DNA of 44,290 bases from a virus. The notes under the pieces are model-generated. The model saw nothing but the letters and a program-made list of their open reading frames with translations. It was not told the DNA's origin and did no database searches. Every line of letters starts with the position of its first letter. Within the stretch, counting starts at the first letter, position 1. A program made the translations under genes and the position numbers. Below are positions 1 to 7,557 of the stretch, in pieces. The stretch lies in the IMG/VR virus record IMGVR_UViG_3300030109_001435, positions 1 to 44,290 of that record, one strand, 5' to 3'.

Positions 1-933
1 ACATCGGTTGCAGATGTAAGTGCTGAATCTAACACTGGAACAATTACAGCAGGAAGTTCAGATTGGGTAGGAGGAGGAACATTCACACAAGGTACTTCTA
101 CGGTAGACTTAACTGGAACCGGTACATTAACTCATCAAGGTGATATAGATTTTAACATTTTAAAATGTGCCGCTGCAACTAAGACTACAACAATATCAAA
201 ATTATCGACTGGTTATATTAATATTAACACTAATTTATATAAAGGTGCGGGTACATTAGCTAGAGGTAGCAGTCTCAGTTGGAGATGGTCATGGAAATCA
301 GGTACTGGTGCAGTAAATAATAGTGGTTTATCTGTATCTGGAGCTTCATATCCAGTAGATTTAAGTAATACATATGTAGTATATTATCACGATGCAACAA
401 TCGCTAAGGAAGTAAAATGGAACTACTTTATTAATGGTACCGATACGACGTTAGCTGCAAACCAAGAAACAACTGGTTACTGGAACACTGCTTTATATAA
501 AACCGATATAGGAGATTATCATTTAAAGTGTCACCATATGAAATTGGAAGGTCCATCTAGTGCTTCTTCATCGCAAGTTAATATCGATGCTGGAAGTTTG
601 GAATTATCCAGTACGAATGGACTACTACAAAGTTATCCCGGTAATGTTTTTACAGCAGGTCCCGGTGCAAGAATATATGGTAGCGATGTGGCCCTTTCAT
701 ATACCTTTAAATCTCAAAATGATTGGACTGTAGTAGGTAATATTAACAACTTAAATGTTACAAACGAAGAACTTAAAGTAACTGGGTTAGTTACGGATTG
801 TACTGGTGATATACACCAATATTTCCCAACAATTGACCACGACCAACAAATAGATGCAGATACTGCTGACGACAGAGATATACAATTACATGGTGATAAA
901 TTAGATAGAAATACGGAGTTGATTAACTCATAA
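1..933 (+). CDS. C-terminal part of a large beta-rich virion/tail-fibre-type protein (5' end outside window)
   Basis: The frame is open from the first base to a TAA at 931-933 (310 residues visible), so the first internal ATG at 538 is not the start and the gene is cut by the window edge. The residues are rich in Thr, Ser, Gly and Asn with alternating hydrophobic patterns and no helical heptads, as in beta-solenoid or beta-sandwich fibre and adhesin proteins. The last 40 residues are acidic (many Asp, DHDQQIDADTADDRD). It lies just upstream of a holin-like gene and the neck genes, so a virion surface or fibre role is inferred from composition and place only; no specific family is recognised. 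Confidence 0.7.
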   Translation, partial: TSVADVSAESNTGTITAGSSDWVGGGTFTQGTSTVDLTGTGTLTHQGDIDFNILKCAAATKTTTISKLSTGYININTNLYKGAGTLARGSSLSWRWSWKSGTGAVNNSGLSVSGASYPVDLSNTYVVYYHDATIAKEVKWNYFINGTDTTLAANQETTGYWNTALYKTDIGDYHLKCHHMKLEGPSSASSSQVNIDAGSLELSSTNGLLQSYPGNVFTAGPGARIYGSDVALSYTFKSQNDWTVVGNINNLNVTNEELKVTGLVTDCTGDIHQYFPTIDHDQQIDADTADDRDIQLHGDKLDRNTELINS

Positions 934-947
934 GGAAAGGTTTATAT

Positions 948-1154
948 ATGGATACAACAGATAAAGAACTATTGATTCGCATAGACGAACGCGTCAACAC
1001 CATTTTTAATAGAATGGAAAAATTCGAAACACTCTTTACGAATCATTTAGCTCACCATGAAATGTGGGAAGAAGACATCAAAAGACAAGTCAGATGGCTA
1101 GTTGGTTTTGCTCTTTCCGCAGCTACAGGTGTAGGTGCATGGGGGATGATGTAG
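948..1154 (+). CDS. Small XhlA/holin-like protein with C-terminal membrane segment
   Basis: This is a 68-residue protein. Residues 1-45 are charged and probably helical/coiled (DTTDKELLIRIDERV, then a NHLAHHEMWEED stretch), and residues 49-68 form one hydrophobic span (WLVGFALSAATGVGAWGMM) ending the protein. That layout matches the XhlA/haemolysin-type or small holin-like membrane proteins of many tailed viruses. An AGGAAAGG purine tract lies just upstream of the ATG. No lysin gene is next to it, so a lysis role is only suggested. Confidence 0.6.
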   Translation: MDTTDKELLIRIDERVNTIFNRMEKFETLFTNHLAHHEMWEEDIKRQVRWLVGFALSAATGVGAWGMM

Positions 1155-1202
1155 ATGGCATATAAAAAGAAAACTAAGAAAAAAACAAAAAGGAGATATT
1201 AA
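1155..1202 (+). CDS. 15-residue basic mini-ORF leading into the next gene
   Basis: The ATG directly follows the TAG of the preceding gene, and the TAA overlaps the next ATG (TAATG). It would encode 15 residues, 10 of them Lys or Arg. The Shine-Dalgarno of the next gene (AAGGAGATATT) lies inside its last codons, so its translation could couple or gate the downstream start. It may be a true peptide, a translational leader, or chance. Confidence 0.3.
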   Translation: MAYKKKTKKKTKRRY

Positions 1203-1381
1203 TGGCACCAAAAAAGAAAAAAGGACTATACGCTAACATACACGCAAAACGTAAACGCATTAAAAAAGGGTCAGGTGAAAAAATGAGAAAACCCGGCTCT
1301 AAAGGTGCGCCAACTCGTAAACAATTTAAAAGAGCAGCAAAAACTGCTAAAAAAAGAACAATGAAAAGGAGAAAGAAATAA
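1202..1381 (+). CDS. Small very basic protein, DUF5872-like
   Basis: This gene encodes 59 residues, nearly half Lys/Arg. The core ANIHAKRKRIKKGSGEKMRK followed by PGSKGAPT is a signature I recognise from small basic proteins (DUF5872, number from memory) found in marine phages, algal viruses and metagenomes. Function is unknown; the charge suggests nucleic-acid binding or a packaged virion component. The start overlaps the preceding stop (TAATG) behind a GGAG Shine-Dalgarno, and its own stop overlaps the next ATG in the same way. Confidence 0.7.
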   Translation: MAPKKKKGLYANIHAKRKRIKKGSGEKMRKPGSKGAPTRKQFKRAAKTAKKRTMKRRKK

Positions 1382-1674
1382 TGGCAGTTAAGAAAAAAGA
1401 CCCAAAACTAGCTCGAGCAGGAGTATCAGGCTATAATAAACCTAAAAGAACCCCTAAACACCCTAAGAAATCTCACGTAGTTGTAGCTAAAGTAGGTAGT
1501 AAAACAAAATTGATAAGGTTTGGTCAACAGGGAGTTAGAACCGCAGGTAAACCTAAGAAAGGTGAGTCTGCAAGACAAAAAGCAAGGAGGAAAAGCTTTA
1601 AAGCACGACATGGTAAAAACATCGCAAAAGGTAAGATGTCAGCAGCATATTGGGCTAATAAAGTAAAATGGTAA
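1381..1674 (+). CDS. Small basic protein of the SFKARHxKNIAKGKMSAAYWANKVKW family
   Basis: This gene encodes 97 residues, strongly basic. It shows the conserved blocks DPKLARAGVSGYNKPKRTP, IRFGQQGV and a C-terminal SFKARHGKNIAKGKMSAAYW. I recognise this arrangement from many marine tailed-phage and environmental proteins (a DUF; DUF6321 from memory, unverified). Function is unknown. It commonly sits with DUF5872-type genes near head/neck genes, as it does here. TAATG overlap with the preceding stop. Confidence 0.7.
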   Translation: MAVKKKDPKLARAGVSGYNKPKRTPKHPKKSHVVVAKVGSKTKLIRFGQQGVRTAGKPKKGESARQKARRKSFKARHGKNIAKGKMSAAYWANKVKW

Positions 1675-1675
1675 A

Positions 1676-2137
1676 ATGGTAGATGTAGCATGGAACGTAG
1701 GTTTTCGTAACAGAGTTCGACTTTTAGCTGGTATAGAACAAGAAGAATTAGATAATGATTCTTTAGATTTATTGATGGATATATCTGCTGAGTGGTATTA
1801 CGAACAAATGGGAGTGGCTTTTACTTTAGATGGAAATGACACAGATAATAATGCTGTTATGTATTATTCTTGTTATTTAGCCTCTATTGCACAAAACGGA
1901 ATGGGTATAGAAAGAATTCAAGTTGGAGATTTAGCAGTTTATTACGAAGGAGATGCTTTTATACATTTCAAAGAACTAGCAGAACAACAACTTGTTATGA
2001 AAAATGCCCTTAGCATCAAGACTACAACATACAATGCAGACCCATACCTCGGAGAGGTCAACTGGGATGAAAACGTTACAGGTGTTAACTCTACTAAAGA
2101 TATGTATCCAAGGCCAAGAGGGACTGGAGGCGAATAA
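1676..2137 (+). CDS. Head-tail connector (adaptor)-like protein
   Basis: This gene encodes 153 residues. The N-terminal half is helical and acidic (FRNRVRLLAGIEQEELDNDSL then an EWYYEQMG segment), as in gp6-type/HK97-type connector proteins that dock on the portal. The C-terminal part is Thr/Asn-rich and extended. It is the first of three consecutive genes in the order expected for neck proteins (adaptor, head completion, tail terminator). The assignment rests on place and fold pattern, not on a diagnostic motif. Confidence 0.45.
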   Translation: MVDVAWNVGFRNRVRLLAGIEQEELDNDSLDLLMDISAEWYYEQMGVAFTLDGNDTDNNAVMYYSCYLASIAQNGMGIERIQVGDLAVYYEGDAFIHFKELAEQQLVMKNALSIKTTTYNADPYLGEVNWDENVTGVNSTKDMYPRPRGTGGE

Positions 2138-3114
2138 TGCCGGGTCTTATTGGTTCACAAGGCGTCCGACCCGGTGCTTTGAATATGAATCGAGTGTTTC
2201 GTGCACTACGATATAGAACCGAACAAGCCCAAAAAGTAACTTATCACAGACCAGCTATATACAAAACAGATGCTTATGGAGTACCTTCTGGAACTATAGG
2301 TTCTAATGAACTTTTAATACCTGATTTGCCTGCAATTATAAGACCTGCCGTTACAGCAGACTATCAACAACAGAGACAAGGAAGTAACATTATTGGAGCT
2401 GCTAGGATATACACCCCAAACATAACAACTATCAAAAAATATGATAATTTTAATCAAAATAATAATGGTGATTTTAATGAAATTGAAGGTTGGGATAGAC
2501 TAATTACAAATTATAGAACAGTATATAGTGTTTTTACTAGTGGGAATAGTAATCCTAATCCGGAATGGGTAAATACAGGTGGTAATACACCTATTTCAGA
2601 TGGAGAATCTATACTAGTTAGCGGTAATTCTACCGCAGTAACTTACACTACTACTGGTAATAAAAATGTACTAGAAGCAGACCGTCTTCGCTTCAAAATT
2701 AAAACTAACGATAATAATGTAGCACTTACATCAGTAGTAATAACTAATACTAACGGAGCACAAACATTAACTTATACTCCTGCGGCTTTAACGCTTACCC
2801 AAAATACATGGTTAACTGTAGATTTACCATTTTTATCAGGTACAACATCGACTAGCGTATACCAAGGAGGTACACGTTACGCAACTACAGTAGCAGGAAC
2901 TTATGATTATGAAAAAGATTTAGCATCTATTAAATTTAACTACACAGGACCAGCAACTAATGCAGACATAATATATTTAAAAGAAGTTGAGTTTTATAAA
3001 TCAGTATCATGGCACGTACATTCCTTAAAAGACATGACTGATGGGTATATAATTTTTGATTGCGTAAGAACTCAAGGACGCAATGATTCTAGGAGGAGGG
3101 CTTACGACGAATAA
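2137..3114 (+). CDS. Neck / head-closure-type protein carrying an inserted beta-sandwich domain
   Basis: This gene encodes 325 residues. The N-terminus (about 1-95: NRVFRALRYRTEQAQKVTYHRP) and C-terminal 30 residues (DGYIIFDCVRTQGRNDSRRR) read as a small neck protein split in two. Residues about 95-290 are a Thr/Asn/Gly-rich stretch with a galactose-binding-like beta-sandwich look (EADRLRFKIKTNDNNVALTS, DIIYLKEVEFYKS). Such an insertion would decorate the neck and might bind carbohydrate. Starts in a TAATG overlap. Confidence 0.45.
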   Translation: MPGLIGSQGVRPGALNMNRVFRALRYRTEQAQKVTYHRPAIYKTDAYGVPSGTIGSNELLIPDLPAIIRPAVTADYQQQRQGSNIIGAARIYTPNITTIKKYDNFNQNNNGDFNEIEGWDRLITNYRTVYSVFTSGNSNPNPEWVNTGGNTPISDGESILVSGNSTAVTYTTTGNKNVLEADRLRFKIKTNDNNVALTSVVITNTNGAQTLTYTPAALTLTQNTWLTVDLPFLSGTTSTSVYQGGTRYATTVAGTYDYEKDLASIKFNYTGPATNADIIYLKEVEFYKSVSWHVHSLKDMTDGYIIFDCVRTQGRNDSRRRAYDE

Positions 3115-3689
3115 TGCCAACTAATCCACCAGACCATCTAAATAATATAGAACGAGCTCTAATAGACAAGCTCCGTACAGGCACATATATCACTACTACA
3201 GGCTCTGCTACGGCATGGGCCGACACAGATGTCACAGTTTATGGTCAATTCCCAACTACAGACGATGTTAGCTATCCTTGTTTAATTGTAGAAATGGTCG
3301 CAAATGGGATAGAAACTCAGTTTATGGGGCAGAACATTACTAAGAATGATGGAACTGCGGCAAAAGGGGAGCTCTATGGTATAGGCTTTAATATATATAT
3401 CATGGTAGATAGAGCAAGCTCTATTACGATTACCAATACTACGTCAGGGGGTAATGTAGCACAGCCCTATAAAGAGAGAAGGTTGCTTAATTATCTCATG
3501 CTTAATGGAGCTAATGTGCTTATGGACCTTGATTTTGCTGATATTGTAAAGGGTGCCGCTGGTACGCCTGCTGCAACTGAGGTTGATGAACGTCACTTCA
3601 GTGGTTTTAGAAACATTGGTTATGACCCTGCATTGGAATTGTGGACTAGTCAAGCTTCGATGGTAGTAACGTTCAAGAATAGTAGATAG
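3114..3689 (+). CDS. Tail terminator / tail-completion-like protein
   Basis: This gene encodes 191 residues. The helical start (DHLNNIERALIDKLRTG) is followed by a mixed beta pattern with YPCLIVEMVANGIETQFMGQ and a long YGIGFNIYIMVDR strand. This resembles tail terminator proteins (gpU / Ne1 type) that form the ring closing the tail tube. It is third in the neck block and precedes the tail tube genes. TAATG overlap with the previous gene; the next gene starts 2 bases after its stop. Confidence 0.5.
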   Translation: MPTNPPDHLNNIERALIDKLRTGTYITTTGSATAWADTDVTVYGQFPTTDDVSYPCLIVEMVANGIETQFMGQNITKNDGTAAKGELYGIGFNIYIMVDRASSITITNTTSGGNVAQPYKERRLLNYLMLNGANVLMDLDFADIVKGAAGTPAATEVDERHFSGFRNIGYDPALELWTSQASMVVTFKNSR

Positions 3690-3690
3690 T

Positions 3691-5430
3691 ATGGCTCAAG
3701 TTACTTGGGCAACTCAGTTCCAAAAACAAGATGTAATGAGAACCATTACGGTTGGATTCCAACCATATATGCCGTTTTCACAACAGTACGCTATGTCGCT
3801 ACGCCCAGAAGCAGAACCCGGTTATTTTGAACTTACACCCCAACCTGAAGGAGATGAAATGCTTCCTACAACAGGAAAGGGTAAAGAGTATAGTTTTGAA
3901 ACTCGTATGAAAACTTATATGGGGAAGGGTGAAGAAGGACTAGCTTATATGAGTCGATATCATAGCCCAGATAGAGCAACTCAAGTTGCTAATGCACCTC
4001 CACAAGGTGCGGCTACAGCTACCTCTACAGCAGCAAAACAACTTGCTAATATGTTTAAGAGTGGGATGGATGTACGAGCAACTCCCAAGGGAATGAGTAG
4101 AGATGTGGGTGAGTTAACTTTAGGTAAGCTTACAAGAATGTTAGATAAAGAATTAAAAATGTCTAGGACGCAGGACCAAATAGACCGAGGCCCTAAAAGA
4201 GGTGGTAAATTCTGGGGTAATGATTTTGACATTCAACTAGAAAGGACAGGTGGGACATTTAAGGAATTTTTAAACACCAAAATAGGTAAAAAAGAAATGG
4301 AAGGTGTACATTCTTTGGAAATGACGCGTGCCGCTGGTAACTCAACTACTTCAAAACTTTTAAGTATGAGTCAAAAAGAGATGAACGATAGAAGTGAAAA
4401 GGGTGCTGAGGCTAAATTTAAAGCTCATGTGAAAGATAAACTAACCGTAATGAACGAGACAATAAAAGATGTCGTTTTGAAGATGAGTAAGGAGGAAAGA
4501 GAAATATACAATCAAACTGAGGCAACTATGCTTGGAAGAGGTGCGGGAGCTGCTGGGTCAGGGATGTTAGCAGCTAGAGCTTTAGTTAAAGCAGGTAGTG
4601 ATGTACTTTTAAATAGAACTTTAAGAGATTTTATAGGTAAAGTTAGTCGTTCTACTTTAATTAACGAATTAAATGGGTTAACAGGATTAGCTAAACATCT
4701 GTACCAAGTAAGATTGGGTAAAAAAATGTTAGGTTTTGCGATGATATCAGCTAAACCTATTACTGTAGGGGAAGTAACTTACCCGAGATTTGACCCAGAG
4801 CCTCATATTATAGTTATGGAAGTAGGTGCTGGCGCAAATCAATTGGTTAATGGTTTTGGTGAGTGGGTAGTTGAAAATAAAGGGGTTGATTCTAAGATAA
4901 TGAGTGGATATATTGCAGATGCTGAGACTTATGCAAGTAGTCAAGCTATACTTACTCAGGACCGTGTAGACCATATGTATGAATCTTCGTCTGTTAATGC
5001 TGCTCAAATGGTAATAGACAGCACAGGTATAGCCGTAGGAGAGACTGTACTGAGTAATGTTAGACTGATGCCTATGGATATAGCTGAAAATATAAGACAA
5101 CAGATGATTTTACATTTTAGAGAAGGAGGAGCTTCGAAAAGATTTGCTCAATGGTATCAACGTTTGTTTGACAAAAGTAACTTATTAACACGAAGTTGGT
5201 ACAATAGCATCAGTATGGTGGGTAAACGAGGAGGTAGCTTCTCAGAAGAATGGACATATGGGGATGACAAAGGAAATCCCAATAAAAGATTCTTGGGTGT
5301 TTGGAGTAAAGCATCACAAGATACGTGGAAAAATGACGTTGGAAGAAATGTATCTATTTCTCCATTTATTATATCTAGACGTAAAGGCGTCGCTGCTTTC
5401 AGAACTGGTGGTGATTATGGTAAGGATTAA
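3691..5430 (+). CDS. Large virion-module protein, unrecognised
   Basis: This gene encodes 579 residues. I do not recognise a family. Residues 1-100 contain aromatic and proline-rich stretches (ITVGFQPYMPFSQQYAMSLR), 100-290 are charged and helical (many Lys, Glu, Met), about 288-305 is a Gly/Ala stretch (GRGAGAAGSGMLAARALVKAG), and the C-terminal 200 residues look globular and mixed. It lies between the tail terminator and the tail tube, where tailed viruses often keep a tail or neck structural gene; sheath, fibre anchor or internal protein are all possible. Confidence 0.5.
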   Translation: MAQVTWATQFQKQDVMRTITVGFQPYMPFSQQYAMSLRPEAEPGYFELTPQPEGDEMLPTTGKGKEYSFETRMKTYMGKGEEGLAYMSRYHSPDRATQVANAPPQGAATATSTAAKQLANMFKSGMDVRATPKGMSRDVGELTLGKLTRMLDKELKMSRTQDQIDRGPKRGGKFWGNDFDIQLERTGGTFKEFLNTKIGKKEMEGVHSLEMTRAAGNSTTSKLLSMSQKEMNDRSEKGAEAKFKAHVKDKLTVMNETIKDVVLKMSKEEREIYNQTEATMLGRGAGAAGSGMLAARALVKAGSDVLLNRTLRDFIGKVSRSTLINELNGLTGLAKHLYQVRLGKKMLGFAMISAKPITVGEVTYPRFDPEPHIIVMEVGAGANQLVNGFGEWVVENKGVDSKIMSGYIADAETYASSQAILTQDRVDHMYESSSVNAAQMVIDSTGIAVGETVLSNVRLMPMDIAENIRQQMILHFREGGASKRFAQWYQRLFDKSNLLTRSWYNSISMVGKRGGSFSEEWTYGDDKGNPNKRFLGVWSKASQDTWKNDVGRNVSISPFIISRRKGVAAFRTGGDYGKD

Positions 5431-5435
5431 GCAAA

Positions 5436-5447
5436 AGCTTTATATAG
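5436..5447 (+). promoter_or_regulatory. Archaeal TATA-box promoter for the tail-tube genes
   Basis: AGCTTTATATAG directly follows the preceding stop codon and matches the archaeal TATA consensus with an A-rich element on its 5' side. A start site about 26 bases after the box centre (near 5469) would give a leader of about 100 bases before the first tail-tube gene. It is one of few promoters visible in the + strand block, fitting the high demand for tail-tube protein. Confidence 0.6.
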
Positions 5448-5526
5448 TAAGCCGAGCTAATTTAAAGGTAACGAGTGGAATGCAAAGTACCGAAGGTCTA
5501 GACAACAAAAAATAAAGGTGAATAAA

Positions 5527-5571
5527 ATGGTATATACCCACAATAAAAACGAAAAAGGAGGTGAATTCTAA
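5527..5571 (+). CDS. 14-residue leader ORF before the tail-tube gene
   Basis: This short frame has its own weak Shine-Dalgarno (AAAGGTG) and ends in a TAATG overlap with the tail-tube start. The strong Shine-Dalgarno of the tail-tube gene (AAAGGAGGTG) lies within its last codons. It repeats the design seen at 1155-1202. It may couple translation or be fortuitous. Confidence 0.3.
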   Translation: MVYTHNKNEKGGEF

Positions 5572-6257
5572 TGGCTTACTTTTTAGGCAGAGACGTAAAC
5601 GTCTATATAACTACAGAAACTGGAGTTACTAATAAAGCAATCGGTGCAACCGGTTCAGCAGCATCCGACGCAACGTTGGTAGCTGGAGCTCCTTCAGGTA
5701 TAGTAAATCTATTTGCAGATGATATGAACAGTGGAGCAGCAATAGCTGGTTATACTGCTTACGCAGATATTACTGGTGTTGAAGTTGCTTTAGGAACCAT
5801 GGATGAAGACACTTCTTTTATAGGACAAGTACAACCGGGTAAGGTTGAGATTAAGAAGGAATACACAGTATCCTTAACACGAAAGAAGAAAAATAATCTT
5901 TGGGACATTATCTTTAATGGTGATGGAACAAATACTGGTAGATTTGGATTCGGTAACGGAACCTCTGGTTTAGGTACCGGTAAAGTAAATCCTAAATCTA
6001 TAGTAGACAGTGGTGTTACAACTGCATCATGTTATGGCTACAGAGTACACTTACAATTTAAAACTGGTTCAGCAGGAAGTCAAGCTAACGAAGAGATGAT
6101 ATGTATGACAAACTGTTGTATTACAGGTTACACAACTACGCTTAACGCTGATGGCGTTCAAGAAGAGACACTAGAGTTTACATCATATCAACCAGCTAGA
6201 TATCCACAACAAGCTAATGAGATATATGTAACACTAACACCAACAGCGGGGTTCTAA
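5571..6257 (+). CDS. Major tail tube protein, copy 1
   Basis: This gene encodes 228 residues. The N-terminus YFLGRDVNVYITTE and internal blocks VEIKKEYTVSLTRKKKNNLW and LNADGVQEETLEFTS are the pattern of siphovirus major tail tube proteins, which stack as hexameric rings forming the DNA channel. It has a strong Shine-Dalgarno and its own promoter. The neighbour at 6260 is a clear paralogue with matching blocks. Tape measure and chaperones follow, as expected. Confidence 0.7.
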   Translation: MAYFLGRDVNVYITTETGVTNKAIGATGSAASDATLVAGAPSGIVNLFADDMNSGAAIAGYTAYADITGVEVALGTMDEDTSFIGQVQPGKVEIKKEYTVSLTRKKKNNLWDIIFNGDGTNTGRFGFGNGTSGLGTGKVNPKSIVDSGVTTASCYGYRVHLQFKTGSAGSQANEEMICMTNCCITGYTTTLNADGVQEETLEFTSYQPARYPQQANEIYVTLTPTAGF

Positions 6258-6259
6258 GC

Positions 6260-6853
6260 ATGGTTTTTTACTTAGGAAAAGATGTCTCAGTTTACTTATC
6301 AACTGAGAACTCAACATTGGGAGTTTCTCCAGCAACAGGAAGTACAAGTGTAGTTAATACATCTACAGCAACATTTGCTGTAAAACTTCAAGACGGTGGC
6401 TCTGCTGTAACTGAGACTGAGCAATCAGACTTAACAGCAGTCGATTTGAGTATTGGAGCTTTGGATGAAGACATTACATACTTCGGTATGAGAACAGCAT
6501 TAAAGGCAGAAATTAAAAAGGAAACTACTTTAACACTAACTCGTAAAAAGAGTGACCCTTTATATGAATATGTTTTTGATAAATTAAGGTATGGATTATC
6601 AGGTACGAGCGTCAACGATACATCTATTAACGATGGTCTATCTGAACCTACTGTAGAATACGGATACCGTGCTTACGTGCACTTATCTGGTACTTCAGAG
6701 GTTATGACAATACCTAACTGTGTAGTATCAGCACATACTGTTAGCTTAAGTGCCGACGGTACAACTGAAGAAACACTCGAATTAACATCTATGGTTACAC
6801 CTGTTATCAGTGGTGCAAACTACGTAACAGCAACATTACCAGCTAACTTATAG
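6260..6853 (+). CDS. Major tail tube protein, copy 2 (tandem paralogue)
   Basis: This gene encodes 197 residues. It shares three blocks in the same order with the preceding protein: FYLGKDVSVYLSTE at the start, AEIKKETTLTLTRKK in the middle and LSADGTTEETLELTS near the end. It is shorter by about 30 residues between the blocks. The copies are diverged, so the duplication is not recent. One may form the tube and the other a capping ring or decorated tube subunit. A GC-rich hairpin follows its stop. Confidence 0.65.
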   Translation: MVFYLGKDVSVYLSTENSTLGVSPATGSTSVVNTSTATFAVKLQDGGSAVTETEQSDLTAVDLSIGALDEDITYFGMRTALKAEIKKETTLTLTRKKSDPLYEYVFDKLRYGLSGTSVNDTSINDGLSEPTVEYGYRAYVHLSGTSEVMTIPNCVVSAHTVSLSADGTTEETLELTSMVTPVISGANYVTATLPANL

Positions 6854-6872
6854 ATAATATAATTTAATATGA

Positions 6873-6889
6873 GGGGGGCTTGAGCCCCC
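6873..6889 (+). terminator. GC-rich hairpin after the tail-tube genes
   Basis: GGGGGC-TTGA-GCCCCC (the run has one extra G) lies between the second tail-tube gene and the chaperone gene, followed by TT but no long T tract. It could reduce read-through or protect the 3' end of the abundant tail-tube mRNA. The next Shine-Dalgarno (AGGAG) begins 5 bases later, so it may also modulate that start. Confidence 0.55.
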
Positions 6890-6904
6890 TTCAGGAGATA
6901 AATA

Positions 6905-7267
6905 ATGACAGAAAAGAAAATTTGGTCTATGGACGAATTAGTCGCACTCACTGATGAAGTGCAAAAAGAAGAGGTAGAATTTAGAGGAAAGGTAGTGGAG
7001 TTTCAATTTTGTGAATTAACAGAAAAAGAAGAACCAAAATTTACTGGAATATCTGAAGAACTACCAGAAGAAGAAAAAATGGCAATGTTTCAAGAAATTG
7101 GCTCTAATAGAGTTATAAAAATGTTACAGAAAGCTAATGAAAAGGCCCCAGATGGACCTGTTATAACAGAAGAACAATGGGCGCTTTTACCAACCACCTT
7201 AAGATATAACATCACCAACAAAATATTAGGCGCAGAGGACGACGCAAAAGAAAATTTTCGCGACTGA
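6905..7267 (+). CDS. Tail assembly chaperone, upstream frame (gpG-like)
   Basis: This gene encodes 120 residues, acidic and helical, sitting between tail tube and tape measure, the standard place of the chaperone that coats the tape measure before tube polymerisation. Near its end lies the heptamer A AAT TTT at 7252-7258, in the correct phase for -1 slippage, and its stop overlaps the next ATG (TGATG). Two products are therefore expected: this protein and a -1 fusion with the following frame. Confidence 0.65.
   Translation: MTEKKIWSMDELVALTDEVQKEEVEFRGKVVEFQFCELTEKEEPKFTGISEELPEEEKMAMFQEIGSNRVIKMLQKANEKAPDGPVITEEQWALLPTTLRYNITNKILGAEDDAKENFRD
7252..7258 (+). other. Programmed -1 frameshift site, A_AAT_TTT
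   Basis: The heptamer fits X XXY YYZ in the zero frame (GAA AAT TTT CGC GAC TGA). A -1 slip enters the frame of the next gene without meeting a stop, reading S-R-L-M-L-E-S-P across the junction. This is the G/G-T arrangement of tail assembly chaperones. The stop codon follows 6 bases after the heptamer. Confidence 0.65.
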
Positions 7268-7557
7268 TGCTAGAATCGCCTGATGCGGTGTTATTATATA
7301 TACCATTAATGAAAGAAATTGGTATGAGTTGGAACGAAATTAAAGGCACACCTCGAAGAGAATTGGATGGTTTGTTAGCTGCATGCTACGAATACAAAGC
7401 ATTACATTCAATGGACGGGTATACTGAAAAACAAGTGTCTGAAATGGCAAAAGAAAACCCTCAAGTACGCTCTCAGTACATCAAGTACTTAGAGAAAAAA
7501 CGTAAGTTTGAGGATAAAATAGGAAAGAAACGCATACAAAGCTTTAAAGGAGTATAA
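7267..7557 (+). CDS. Tail assembly chaperone, downstream frame (G-T-like extension)
   Basis: This frame is 96 residues if started at its own ATG, which overlaps the preceding stop (TGATG). It is helical and charged with a basic C-terminus (EKKRKFEDKIGKKRIQSFKG). It lies in the -1 frame relative to the upstream gene, so it is probably made mainly as a fusion by slippage at 7252-7258. The fused form would recruit tape measure to tail tube subunits. Independent initiation cannot be excluded because the ATG is well placed. Confidence 0.6.
   Translation: MLESPDAVLLYIPLMKEIGMSWNEIKGTPRRELDGLLAACYEYKALHSMDGYTEKQVSEMAKENPQVRSQYIKYLEKKRKFEDKIGKKRIQSFKGV

Noticed and set aside
4747-5100. 117-residue - strand frame within the + strand structural gene
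   Set aside because: Antisense to a well-supported long gene; composition (many Tyr, Ser, Ile) is the typical mirror of that gene.
5258-5515. 85-residue + strand frame crossing the tail-tube promoter
   Set aside because: Overlaps the end of the 579-residue gene and the TATA box; no Shine-Dalgarno.
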